Source of the DNA: Microbulbifer marinus
Lineage (GTDB): Bacteria; Pseudomonadota; Gammaproteobacteria; Pseudomonadales; Cellvibrionaceae
Direction: 5' to 3'
Length of the DNA stretch: 64,000 nucleotides
NCBI RefSeq assembly: GCF_900107725.1
Contig: NZ_FNQO01000001.1
Coordinates: 1,666,458-1,730,457 of the forward strand
Under the pieces are notes generated by a model. The model ran no database searches. It was not told the DNA's origin and saw nothing but the letters and a program-made list of their open reading frames with translations. Shown here one piece after another: positions 1-7,843 of this stretch. The position numbers and the translations under genes are program-made. How positions within the stretch are numbered: position 1 is the first letter of the stretch; every line of letters starts with the position of its first letter.

Positions 1-211
1 TGTAGAACACCAGCAGGGCGGCGCCCTTCTCGGTTGAGGAGCAGGCATTGGCCTGGAAAAAGCCGCCATCCAATCCTTGGCCGGAGAAGGCGGTGTACTC
101 CGGGCCGTAATCGACAAAGTCCCAGCCGAATGCCCGTGCGAAAAACGCTTTCGTATCAATCAAGTTTCTTGACGGAAACTCGACGTAGTTAATTTTTTCG
201 TGGTTATTCAC
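1..211 (-). CDS. VOC-family (glyoxalase/bleomycin-resistance fold) protein, N-terminal part only
   Basis: This is a partial gene; its C-terminal part runs off the left edge. The visible 70 residues begin VNNHEKINYVEFPSRN and continue with a FFARAFGWDFVDYGPEY segment, the typical first beta-alpha-beta unit of vicinal-oxygen-chelate proteins (an 'F Y x x x F G W' type pattern). A GTG start at 211 is chosen because an AGGGG sequence lies just upstream. It sits 4 bases after the stop of the DUF1801 gene, so the two are probably co-transcribed. The substrate cannot be told; VOC proteins include lyases, dioxygenases and drug-binding proteins. Confidence 0.75.
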   Translation of the reverse strand, partial: MNNHEKINYVEFPSRNLIDTKAFFARAFGWDFVDYGPEYTAFSGQGLDGGFFQANACSSTEKGAALLVFY

Positions 212-215
212 GCCC

Positions 216-629
216 CTACTTTCTCCCGGACTTATTGAGAGCAACCGCAGCGCGGATTAGCGCTTTAAACGCGCTCGCGTCGATTTTTTCACCTTCACCG
301 ATATCAATCGCGCGCCTCACCTTGCCATCGAGGCTCGAATTGAACAGTCTGGCAGGATCGGACAGCGCGGCGCCCTTGGCAAAGGTCAGCTTCACTTTCG
401 ACTTGTAAGATTCACCGGTACAGATGATCCCAGTATGCGACCAGACCGGCACGCCTGTCGGGTTAGTGGGCTTGAACCACTTGCACTCTTCAAGGATATC
501 CGGATCCGCCTCCCTGATAAGCCTGCGGATACGGCTCAACATATCTCCGCGCCAGTCTCCCAGACTCGCGATCTTATTGTCGATCAGCTCAGATGCCGAT
601 GGTACTTCGCATGAATCGGGCCTCTCCAT
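216..629 (-). CDS. DUF1801 domain protein (YdhG-like)
   Basis: A 137-residue protein with the features of the DUF1801/YdhG family: an N-terminal helix containing LGDWRGDMLSRIRRLI, the ECKWFKPTNPTGVPVWSH segment with its W-x-x-P-VW pattern, and a C-terminal LTFAKGAALSDPARLFN segment. Members are small cytosolic proteins of unknown biochemical function, often found next to VOC proteins, as here. The downstream VOC gene starts 4 bases after its stop. No catalytic role is assigned. Confidence 0.8.
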   Translation of the reverse strand: MERPDSCEVPSASELIDNKIASLGDWRGDMLSRIRRLIREADPDILEECKWFKPTNPTGVPVWSHTGIICTGESYKSKVKLTFAKGAALSDPARLFNSSLDGKVRRAIDIGEGEKIDASAFKALIRAAVALNKSGRK

Positions 630-935
630 GCCAGCCTCCCAATCTTCCCTGTTTATAGTCGCGCCGAATTATGCACAGCAAATTATTCCCGCTCCAACAT
701 AGCGATTCATTTTATTATGATACTGGTGTTAGCCAAGAAAAGCATGACCAGGAAAGTATCCATTTATCGTCTGAAAACTCAATATTCCTGGCCGTTAGTG
801 AAATTCATTTTGTTTACAGAAAGCGGCAAATTCCGAACAGAATTCCAGAGGGCATATAACGTAAAAATGGAAATTGGCGGCAGCTGTATGTCGCCGGGCA
901 AATCTAACTCCAACCATTAGTCGCCCGGCATTTTC
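630..935. other. Intergenic region, no gene seen
   Basis: About 300 bases, noticeably more AT-rich than the flanking genes, between the DUF1801 gene (reading leftward) and the 3' end of msrA. Two short overlapping plus-strand ORFs here have no family features, no good ribosome binding site and no coding bias, so I do not call them. The promoter of the DUF1801-VOC pair presumably lies at its left end. Confidence 0.5.
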
Positions 936-1529
936 TCAATGTGAGGGCGCGGCGCCCCAAACCTCTTCCAGGCGTTGATCGCGACCGCAGCGGTAGCGGT
1001 AGTACTTGTAACGCACAGGATTGCGCTGGTAGTAATTCTGATGATACCGCTCGGCGGGATAAAAGGTACTGGCCGGTTTGATCTTGGTTGCGATTTTCTT
1101 GCCGAGTTTAGTGGCCACCCGTTTTTTGCTGGCCTCGGCCAGCGCCTTTTCTTCTTCGGTTCCGTAGAAAATTTCACTGCGGTACTGGTCGCCGCGATCG
1201 CAGAACTGGCCGCCCTTATCGAGGGGATCCACGTTGCGCCAAAAGACATCGAGCAACTGCGCGTAGCTGACCTTGTCAGCGTCGTAGGTGACCTGTACCA
1301 CTTCCGCATGCCCGGTACCGCCGGCGGAAACCTGCTCGTAACTGGGATTTTTCACATGACCACCACTGTAACCGGAAGTCGTCTGCAGCACGCCATCAAC
1401 CTTGTCAAACGGCGGTTCCATACACCAGAAGCAGCCACCGGCGAAGATGGCGGTGCGGATGTTCTTCGATTGTTCGGCACTGCCCGCGACAGCGACCAGC
1501 AGCAACAAGACGGCGATCAGCCCACGCAT
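936..1529 (-). CDS. msrA: Peptide methionine-S-sulfoxide reductase MsrA, exported
   Basis: Reduces the S-epimer of methionine sulfoxide in proteins. The 197-residue protein opens with a cleavable signal peptide (residues 1-18, hydrophobic LIAVLLLLVAVAGSA), so it should act in the periplasm. The catalytic GGCFWCMEPPFD motif follows at about residues 31-42, with the nucleophilic cysteine at 33. Other family landmarks are GYSGGHVKNPSYEQV, the GHAEVVQVTYD segment, a D-x-x-QY-R-S-x-I (DQYRSEIFY) motif and the AERYHQNYY region. It ends with a tail near AAPSH. No fused MsrB domain is present. It is a single gene between a long intergenic stretch and the alcohol dehydrogenase. Confidence 0.95.
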   Translation of the reverse strand: MRGLIAVLLLLVAVAGSAEQSKNIRTAIFAGGCFWCMEPPFDKVDGVLQTTSGYSGGHVKNPSYEQVSAGGTGHAEVVQVTYDADKVSYAQLLDVFWRNVDPLDKGGQFCDRGDQYRSEIFYGTEEEKALAEASKKRVATKLGKKIATKIKPASTFYPAERYHQNYYQRNPVRYKYYRYRCGRDQRLEEVWGAAPSH

Positions 1530-1586
1530 AATCCACTCCTCATTATTTCAGGCACTGTCACTTGGTCGGATGACCGGCGGGATTTA

Positions 1587-2762
1587 TTACAGAGCAAACC
1601 GACCTTCACACGCTCGCACAAAGATGTCCCGGTATCCCGCCGCGTCGAAGGATATCGGATTGGTTCCGGCGGAGGGGTCCACCGCCGCCATAGCCCCGAC
1701 CTTCTCTGCTTGCGCGGTATCTATACCAATTTCTGCCAGTGTATGGGGGATACCGATCTGCTCGCGTAGAGCCAGCACCCAGTTCAATACCGCATCGAAG
1801 CTCGCCCCGGGCAAATCCAGGTAGCGCGCCAGCCGCCCCATCGGCTGTTCAATGCCATCGCGATTGGCATGCAGTACATAGGGCATCAATATCGCATTGA
1901 GCAGGCCATGGTGCGCATCGAAGAGCGCGCCGAGGGGGTGGGCGAGCGCGTGCATGGCGCCGAGACCGCGCTGGAAGGCCGTCGCCCCCATGCAGGATGC
2001 CACCAGCATCTGCTGGCGCGCGTCCAGATCCGCGCCGTCGGTCACCGCGCGCGGCAAAAATTCTTTTACCAAGCGAATGCCTTCCAGCGCGATCCCCTCG
2101 GCCATTGGATGAAACAGCGGCGAGCAAAAGGCCTCCAGGTTGTGGGACAGCGCATCCATACCGGTCGCCGCGGTGATTTTCTCCGGCAGCTCCAGTGTCA
2201 GTTCCGGATCCAGAATCACAATCGCCGGCAACATGCGCGGGTGGAAGATAATGCGCTTTATCTGCGCTTCCTCATCGGTAATCACCGACGAGCGCCCGAC
2301 TTCCGAGCCGGTACCGGCAGTAGTGGGCACGGCCACTACCGGTACCATGCCGTCCACATCGACACGCAGGTAGTTGTCGTCGATATCCTCGAAGTCCCAG
2401 ATGGGGCGCTGTTGCCCGGCCATCAGCGCGATGGCCTTGCCCGCATCCAGTGCCGAGCCGCCGCCGAAGGCAATAACGCCGTCGTGCCAGCCCTCGCGCA
2501 GGACTTCCACACCGTCCGCAACATTTTGTCCGTTCGGGTTGCCTTTCACCTGCGAAAAGACTTCGACCTCCAACCCGGATGCCCGGCACAGTTCCACCGC
2601 GCGCTTCAACAGTGGAAGTTCCGCCAGGCCGGGGTCGGTAACCAGCAGCGGTTTATGCATATTGAGTTCGCGGCAGGCAGCGGGCAGGTCGGCAATTCGC
2701 CCCGGCCCGACGCGCATCGCGGTGGGGTAATTCCAGTTCATATGAAATTTTTCCGCGTTCAT
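1587..2762 (-). CDS. Iron-containing alcohol dehydrogenase
   Basis: A 391-residue group III (iron-dependent) alcohol dehydrogenase. The NAD-binding GGGSALDAGKAIAL motif is at about residues 100-113 and VPTTAGTGSEVG about 45 residues later. The metal-binding D/H/H/H set is represented by D in MDALSHNLEAF, the H in that segment, MHALAHPLGALFDAHHG and its second histidine. It overlaps the upstream aldehyde dehydrogenase by ATGA, so the two are translationally coupled and probably work in sequence. With the glutamine synthetase-like gene they form a trio that I interpret as catabolism of an amino alcohol or amine through gamma-glutamyl intermediates. That substrate is inference. Confidence 0.88.
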   Translation of the reverse strand: MNAEKFHMNWNYPTAMRVGPGRIADLPAACRELNMHKPLLVTDPGLAELPLLKRAVELCRASGLEVEVFSQVKGNPNGQNVADGVEVLREGWHDGVIAFGGGSALDAGKAIALMAGQQRPIWDFEDIDDNYLRVDVDGMVPVVAVPTTAGTGSEVGRSSVITDEEAQIKRIIFHPRMLPAIVILDPELTLELPEKITAATGMDALSHNLEAFCSPLFHPMAEGIALEGIRLVKEFLPRAVTDGADLDARQQMLVASCMGATAFQRGLGAMHALAHPLGALFDAHHGLLNAILMPYVLHANRDGIEQPMGRLARYLDLPGASFDAVLNWVLALREQIGIPHTLAEIGIDTAQAEKVGAMAAVDPSAGTNPISFDAAGYRDIFVRACEGRFAL

Positions 2763-4147
2763 AACTCAACCTTGAGATGGAAGGACTTGGGTCGGGTGAG
2801 GTGTTCGAAACCGACAGCGGAGAGCGTGCAACCGCGGCCGGAATTCTTGACGCCGGTCCAGGCCAGCGCCGGATCGAGATAGTCACAGCGGTTCAGGAAT
2901 ACGGTGCCGGTTTCCAGCCGCTCGCCGAGCGCCACTGCGACCTGTTCATCGCGACTGAAGATGGCGGCGGTGAGACCGAATTCACTATCGTTCATCAGCT
3001 CCAGCGCCTCGCCATCATCGCTCACTTTCTGCACCCCCAGCACCGGACCGAACGATTCTTCGCGCATCACGCGCATGCCGCCGTGGACACCGGTCAATAA
3101 CTGCGGCGCCAGGTACTGGGTGCCGCGCCGGTCCTCCGCAAACTCAGCCGCATCGATATGCGCCGTTGCGCCGCCAGCCACCGCCTCGTCCACCTGCGCG
3201 CGCACGAAATCAGCGGCCTCGGCGCGGACCAGGGGCCCCAGTGTCGTGTCCGGATCATCCGGGCGCCCCAGGCAATAGCCGCGTATCAGCTCGGCGGCGC
3301 GCGCGACAAACTCGTCGAATAACTGCTCGTGCACATAGGCGCGCTCGATAGCGCAGCAGGATTGACCGGAATTGAAAAAGGCCCCGTCCACCACTGTTTC
3401 CACAGCGTGGTCGAGGTCGGCATCCGCGCGTACGTAGGCCGGATCCTTGCCACCGAGTTCCAGGCCGACATCGATAAAGCGGCCGGCGGCCGCGCGCTCG
3501 ACCACCTCCCCACCGGCGACCGAGCCGGTGAAGGCGACGTGATTAATTTCGCGGGCACGAATCAGTCGCTCGGTATCGCTGTGACTCAGGTGTAGAAACT
3601 GAAAAACACCCTGCGGCAGGCCAGCCTCGGTGAACGCCGCCACCATGTTTTCGGCGCACAGCGGTGTCTGCGCCGAATGTTTCAGCAGCACCGTATTACC
3701 TGCGAGCAGGGAGGGCACTACCGCGTTGACCGCGGTGAGGTAGGGGTAATTCCATGGCGCTATCACCAGCGACAGACCCAGCGGCTCGCGGCGGATAAAG
3801 CGGGTAAAGCCACTTTTCTCCGGCAGGTGGATATCGGCCAGTGCCTCGGCGGCGATCTCCGCCATGTGATTGGCCCGCTCGGCGAAACCGAGAATCTCTC
3901 CGGCGGCAAAGCGGATGGGCCGCCCCATCATCCAGCAAAGCTCCTCGCCCAACTGTTCCTTACGTTCGGTAAAAACAGCCACCGCTTCACGCACTATCGC
4001 CGCCCGTTCGGCGAGCGGCGTGCAACGCCAGGCACGCTGGGCCCCTACAGCGCTATCGACAGCGGACTGAATTTCCACGTCACCGGCGAGCGCGCGTTCG
4101 ACGTAGACAGAATTGTCGATCGGAGAGATGCAGTGCAGTTTATTCAT
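2759..4147 (-). CDS. NAD(P)-dependent aldehyde dehydrogenase
   Basis: A 462-residue member of the aldehyde dehydrogenase superfamily. It has the PWNYPYLTAVNAVVPSLLAG cofactor-binding segment, FTGSVAGGEVV, the general base glutamate in LELGGKDPAYV, and the catalytic cysteine in FNSGQSCCAIERAYV. ESFGPVLGV near the C-terminus is also typical. It oxidises an aldehyde to the acid in the cytosol. It lies 67 bases after the glutamine synthetase-like gene and overlaps the alcohol dehydrogenase by 4 bases. In this context it may oxidise a gamma-glutamylated aminoaldehyde, as PuuC does for putrescine, but its own sequence does not fix the substrate. Confidence 0.9.
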   Translation of the reverse strand: MNKLHCISPIDNSVYVERALAGDVEIQSAVDSAVGAQRAWRCTPLAERAAIVREAVAVFTERKEQLGEELCWMMGRPIRFAAGEILGFAERANHMAEIAAEALADIHLPEKSGFTRFIRREPLGLSLVIAPWNYPYLTAVNAVVPSLLAGNTVLLKHSAQTPLCAENMVAAFTEAGLPQGVFQFLHLSHSDTERLIRAREINHVAFTGSVAGGEVVERAAAGRFIDVGLELGGKDPAYVRADADLDHAVETVVDGAFFNSGQSCCAIERAYVHEQLFDEFVARAAELIRGYCLGRPDDPDTTLGPLVRAEAADFVRAQVDEAVAGGATAHIDAAEFAEDRRGTQYLAPQLLTGVHGGMRVMREESFGPVLGVQKVSDDGEALELMNDSEFGLTAAIFSRDEQVAVALGERLETGTVFLNRCDYLDPALAWTGVKNSGRGCTLSAVGFEHLTRPKSFHLKVEL

Positions 4148-4214
4148 GGTTATCGATGCATACGCAGATTGATGTCGACAGGCGGAGGCCCGTGTACAAA
4201 GGGCGAAACGATGA

Positions 4215-5588
4215 TCAGATAATTTCGAAGTAGCGGTCGAGCTCCCAGTCGCTCACGTGGCGCCGGTACTCGCGCTCCTCCCACTCACGGCTGGCGGCGA
4301 AATGCTCAACGAAGTCGCTGCCGAACAGCTCCCGCGCCGCCTCCGAGGCTTTCAGCCGCTGCGCCGACTCCCACAGGGTGCGCGGCAGCGCCAGTTCCGC
4401 CGGCTGCTGCAAGGCATAGGCGTTGCCCGCCACCGCATCGCTCGGTTCCCACTGCTGCATCACGCCGTAGAGGCCAGAGCCCAGCGCCGCCGCCAGGGCC
4501 AGATAGGGATTGGCATCGGCAGCCCCGAGCCGGTATTCCGTGCGCTGGGACTTGTCGCTGCCGGGTATCACCCGCAGCGCGGCGGTGCGGTTCTCCACAC
4601 CCCAGGTGGCATCGGTGGGTGCCCAGAAGCCCGGAACCAGGCGCCGATAACTGTTGACCGTGGGCGCCATCATCGAGAGGAATTCAGGCATCAGCCGCTG
4701 TTGGCCGGCAAGGAAATGGCGCTGCACGGCACTCATGTTCTGTGGCTGTTCCGGGTCGTAAAAGGCGGACTTGCCACTGTTCCGATCGCGTAGGGACAGG
4801 TGGATGTGGCCGCTCTGCCCCGGATAGTCGCCGGACCATTTGGCCATAAAGGTGGCCATCAGGCCGAGCCGTTGCGCCAATACCTTCAGGAAGGTCTTGA
4901 ACAGCGCCGCCTTGTCGCCGGCGGCCTCGGCGCCATCCACGGCAATGGCCGCCTCCAGCACGCCGGGGCCGGTTTCGGTATGCAGCCCCTCCAGGGGGAA
5001 ATCCATGCGCTGACCCAGGTCGAGGATCTCCCGGTACAGCTCCGCGTGTACCGAGTTGCGTAACATCGAGTAGCCGAACCAGTCCGGGGTGAACGGCTTC
5101 AGGTTGCGGAAGCCCTTCTCGCGGGCCGAGTCTGGGGTCTCGTCGAACAGGAAAAACTCGTACTCCAGCGCTGCCAGCGGCTCGAAACCGAGGGCCTGGC
5201 AGCGCTCGATCACCCGGCGCAGCGTGGCGCGCGGGCACACGGCCTGGGCCTGGCCGTCGAACTCGGCCAGGAACAGCAGCATATCGTCCTCGAAGGGCAC
5301 CTCCCGACAGCTGTCCGGCAGTATGCGCACCGGCGCATCCGGGTAACCGGTGTGCCAGCCGGTGTAGCGGGCGTTGTCGTACAGCTGGTCCTTGACGTCC
5401 CAGCCCAGTACCACATCGCAGAAGGAGAAACCGTGCGCGAGGGAGGAGAAGAACTTGTCGCGGCTCATATACTTGCCACGCATGACGCCGTCGTTGTCGA
5501 ACAGGCCCACCTTGACGTGACTGAGGTTGCGCTCCTCGACGATGGCGCGCGCCTCCTCCGGGGTCCTGATTTCCCTGGGTTTCAACAT
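4215..5588 (-). CDS. Glutamine synthetase-family gamma-glutamyl-amine ligase (PuuA/IpuC-like)
   Basis: A 457-residue protein of the glutamine synthetase catalytic fold. It has EYEFFLFDE (metal site), the long TETGPGVLEAAI segment, MAKWSGDYPGQSGHIHLSL (the ammonium/ATP-site HIHxS pattern) and NRTAALRVIPG. It lacks the adenylylation-site region of GlnA and its gene lies with alcohol and aldehyde dehydrogenases. It therefore more likely belongs to the PuuA/IpuC class, which ligates glutamate to an amine or amino alcohol using ATP. The first gene of a three-gene minus-strand unit. Upstream lies a short tandem repeat (5658-5682). Nitrogen-assimilatory glutamine synthetase is a less likely reading. 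Confidence 0.8.
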   Translation of the reverse strand: MLKPREIRTPEEARAIVEERNLSHVKVGLFDNDGVMRGKYMSRDKFFSSLAHGFSFCDVVLGWDVKDQLYDNARYTGWHTGYPDAPVRILPDSCREVPFEDDMLLFLAEFDGQAQAVCPRATLRRVIERCQALGFEPLAALEYEFFLFDETPDSAREKGFRNLKPFTPDWFGYSMLRNSVHAELYREILDLGQRMDFPLEGLHTETGPGVLEAAIAVDGAEAAGDKAALFKTFLKVLAQRLGLMATFMAKWSGDYPGQSGHIHLSLRDRNSGKSAFYDPEQPQNMSAVQRHFLAGQQRLMPEFLSMMAPTVNSYRRLVPGFWAPTDATWGVENRTAALRVIPGSDKSQRTEYRLGAADANPYLALAAALGSGLYGVMQQWEPSDAVAGNAYALQQPAELALPRTLWESAQRLKASEAARELFGSDFVEHFAASREWEEREYRRHVSDWELDRYFEII

Positions 5589-5657
5589 GGCTTCAGCCTC
5601 CTTGTTGTTATGGCTGAGTTGTTGTGGCTGTGTTACAGGATAGACCCGCCACCGGCG

Positions 5658-5682
5658 TCTATACCCCTATATACCCCTAACC
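5658..5682. promoter_or_regulatory. Two TATACCCC repeats in the promoter region of the glutamine synthetase-like gene
   Basis: TATACCCC occurs twice, at 5660-5667 and 5670-5677, with a 10-bp period, so both copies face the same side of the helix. They lie about 75 bases upstream of the ligase start codon (minus strand) in the gap shared with ppa. This spacing suits an operator for a local regulator. No regulator gene is visible nearby, so the assignment is a guess. Confidence 0.3.
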
Positions 5683-5702
5683 AATGAGTCTAAGGGCGCC
5701 GC

Positions 5703-5731
5703 TTTCAGCGCCGGGGTTCAGGATATATAAT
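5703..5731 (+). promoter_or_regulatory. Candidate sigma-70 promoter of ppa
   Basis: A perfect TATAAT -10 hexamer at 5726-5731 lies 44 bases before the ppa start codon. At 17 bases upstream the -35 position reads TTTCAG (5703-5708), only a weak match. A strong -10 with a weak -35 is plausible for a constitutive housekeeping gene. Confidence 0.5.
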
Positions 5732-5774
5732 CCGCGCTCCCGAATTTTCGATCACTACTCAGTCAGGAACAGCA

Positions 5775-6311
5775 ATGAGCTTCGACAAGGTTTCCGCAGG
5801 TAAGGACCTGCCCAACGATATCAACGTCATCATCGAGATCCCGGCCAACCACGACCCGATCAAATACGAAGTGGACAAGGACGCGGACGCGGTATTCGTA
5901 GACCGTTTCGTAGCCACCCCGATGTTCTACCCGGCCAACTACGGCTACGTGCCCCAGACCCTGTCTGAAGACGGCGACCCCCTGGACGTGCTGGTTGTGG
6001 CCCCCTACCCGGTAATGGTCGGCTCCGTAATCCGCTCCCGCGTGATCGGCGTGCTAAATATGACCGACGAGTCTGGCGTAGATGCCAAGCTGCTGGCGGT
6101 ACCGCACACCAAGCTGACCAAACTGTACGATCACGTTCAGGAAATCGGCGACCTGCCGGAGCTGCTGCTCAAGCAAATCGAGCACTACTTCGAGAACTAC
6201 AAGGCGCTGGAAGCCGGCAAGTGGGTGAAAGTAGAAGGCTGGGCCGACGCCGAAGCGGCGCGCAAGGAAGTCATGGCCTCCCGCGAGCGCTACCTGAAAG
6301 AAGAAGGCTAA
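5775..6311 (+). CDS. ppa: Inorganic pyrophosphatase
   Basis: Cytosolic family I pyrophosphatase, hydrolysing PPi to phosphate and pulling biosynthetic reactions forward. It has 178 residues, against 176 in E. coli. Landmarks are [19 protein letters not shown] near the N-terminus, the [13 protein letters not shown] segment, and the Mg-binding aspartate signature [10 protein letters not shown]. The C-terminal [15 protein letters not shown] is also conserved. The ATG start has an AGGAACAGCA leader. It is a single gene with its own promoter and an intrinsic terminator about 130 bases downstream. Confidence 0.97.
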   Translation: MSFDKVSAGKDLPNDINVIIEIPANHDPIKYEVDKDADAVFVDRFVATPMFYPANYGYVPQTLSEDGDPLDVLVVAPYPVMVGSVIRSRVIGVLNMTDESGVDAKLLAVPHTKLTKLYDHVQEIGDLPELLLKQIEHYFENYKALEAGKWVKVEGWADAEAARKEVMASRERYLKEEG

Positions 6312-6438
6312 GCCACGCGTTTGCAAAGCAACGCTTTGCGCACGGCTTAGCGAGCCGCCACGGATGGCGGGACCGTCGCTAGAACAACGGCAATGCCGCC
6401 GCGCCAGGGATGGCATGTAACGAGCTTTTAGCCCGATC

Positions 6439-6467
6439 AAAAAAACCGGCCCCAGGCCGGTTTTTTT
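6439..6467. terminator. Bidirectional intrinsic terminator
   Basis: A 6-bp GC stem, CCGGCC/GGCCGG with loop CCA, is flanked by an A-tract on the left and a T-tract on the right. It therefore works on both strands, ending ppa (plus) and the 6513-8550 minus-strand unit. Confidence 0.9.
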
Positions 6468-6512
6468 GTATCTGTTTGTGGAAGAGAACGCCCGGTTACG
6501 GCTCTGCTGGAA

Positions 6513-7004
6513 TCAGTCGAGCTTCCAGTCGGGCACCTCAACAGCTGCCGCCTGAGTGCGCGAGCGCTCGCTTTCGTCGATCAGGTTGCCCTGCGCCGGC
6601 TTCAGGCTGAGGTGATCCACGGAAACCTGCACTGTCTCTTTTCTGTCCCGCTCGTGCTCCTTGACCAAATTGCCCTCCATCGGCGCCAGGCTCCAGTCCG
6701 GCCCGGCCGATGCCGGTGCAGAGGCGGGTTCATCCGCCTGCGGCGCCGGCGCAGGCGGCGCTACCGGTTCCCCGTCAGCCTTGAGCGCTGCCTGAGCGCC
6801 CAGCTTCGCCAGCGTTGCCTGCAGCTGTTCGGCCTGAGCCTGGGACAGCCCCTTCTTGATCGCCAGCGGGCGGCCGCTGAACAGTTTGTCGACGGTTTCC
6901 GGTCCGGCCTTGAACAGCCGCGCCAGGTTCGCCTTTACGTCGGCGGCGGTAAATCCAGGCACCAGATCGCCGCGAAAGATCAGGCTGTAGGTGGGTTCCG
7001 ACAT
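6513..7004 (-). CDS. Hypothetical protein with small N-terminal alpha/beta domain and repeated C-terminal motifs
   Basis: A 163-residue protein starting MSEPTYSLIF at the ATG at 7004; a longer frame exists but extends into cysE. Residues 1-75 (GDLVPGFTAADVKANLARLF, LFSGRPLAIKKGLSQAQAEQ) resemble a short domain seen at the N-terminus of various gammaproteobacterial membrane proteins; I know no function for it. A Pro/Ala-rich linker follows. The C-terminal 60 residues contain two related units, LAPMEGNLVKEHERDR and LKPAQGNLIDESERSR, between DWSL and DWKLD. It lies 24 bases after cysE on the same strand. Function unknown. Confidence 0.75.
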   Translation of the reverse strand: MSEPTYSLIFRGDLVPGFTAADVKANLARLFKAGPETVDKLFSGRPLAIKKGLSQAQAEQLQATLAKLGAQAALKADGEPVAPPAPAPQADEPASAPASAGPDWSLAPMEGNLVKEHERDRKETVQVSVDHLSLKPAQGNLIDESERSRTQAAAVEVPDWKLD

Positions 7005-7027
7005 GGATTTGCCTCTGTTGTTATTGG

Positions 7028-7843
7028 TTATTCGTCCGGATTCAGCGTCTGATCCATTGTATAGGCCGGGGCAGCGGCAGTGGTACCGCCGACCTGGCGC
7101 GCGGGCACACCGGCAACGGTCGTGTGTTCGGGCACATCGCTCAACACCAGACTGCCGGCGGCGATCCTTACGCTCTCGCCGATCCTGACCGGACCGAGAA
7201 CCTTCGCACCGGCGCCGATCATGACACCGCGGCCGATTTTCGGGTGCCGGTCGCCGCCGCCACTGCCACTGCCGCCGAGGGTCACCGAATGCAGTATGGA
7301 GACGTCGTCCTCCACCACGCTGGTCTCGCCCACCACCAGGCCGGTGGCGTGGTCGATCATGATGCCGCAGCCGAACTTCGCCGCCGGGTGGATATCCACC
7401 GCAAACTGCTCCGAGACCCGGCTCTGGAAATAGAGCGCCAGAGTGTGCCGCCCCTGCTGCCACAGCCAGTGGGCGACCCGGTGGGACTGCAGGGCGTGAA
7501 ACCCCTTGAAGTAGAGGAAGGGCGTCAGATACTGATCGCAGGCGGGGTCGCGATCGTACCAGGCACTGATATCCGCGCGCATGCAACGGGAAATAGAGTC
7601 ATCCGCCTGCAGTGCTGAGGCAATGACCTCCTGCAGCGCCGTGGCGGTCAGCGCATTGTGGTCCAGCACCGATGCCAGCTGGTAAGCCAGCGCGTCGTCG
7701 AGGGATTTGTGCCGCAGTACGGTGTTGTGGAAGTAACTGGCCAATACCGGCTCGCCAACCGCCGCTGCCGTCGCCTCGGCGCGCATCGCCTGCCAGATAT
7801 CTCGTTTTCCTGTCTCGCCGTCGATGATCCGATCCTCACTCAA
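7028..7843 (-). CDS. cysE: Serine O-acetyltransferase
   Basis: Transfers acetyl from acetyl-CoA to L-serine, the first step of cysteine synthesis, in the cytosol. The N-terminal helical domain (IWQAMRAEATAAAVGEPVLA, LRHKSLDDALAYQLAS) precedes the left-handed beta-helix with hexapeptide repeats (DIHPAAKFGCGIMIDHATG, VVEDDVSILHSVTLGG). The acceptor loop GSGGGDRHPKIGRGVMIGAG and the terminal VAGVPARQVG are typical. I choose the TTG at 7843, giving 271 residues (E. coli: 273) and a TTGA overlap with the stop of the M15 peptidase gene. An upstream ATG at 7924 would add 27 residues that lie inside that gene and match nothing. Confidence 0.92.
   Translation of the reverse strand: MSEDRIIDGETGKRDIWQAMRAEATAAAVGEPVLASYFHNTVLRHKSLDDALAYQLASVLDHNALTATALQEVIASALQADDSISRCMRADISAWYDRDPACDQYLTPFLYFKGFHALQSHRVAHWLWQQGRHTLALYFQSRVSEQFAVDIHPAAKFGCGIMIDHATGLVVGETSVVEDDVSILHSVTLGGSGSGGGDRHPKIGRGVMIGAGAKVLGPVRIGESVRIAAGSLVLSDVPEHTTVAGVPARQVGGTTAAAPAYTMDQTLNPDE

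Noticed and set aside
671-920. Two short plus-strand ORFs between the DUF1801 gene and msrA
   Set aside because: Overlapping each other, no family signal and no initiation context.
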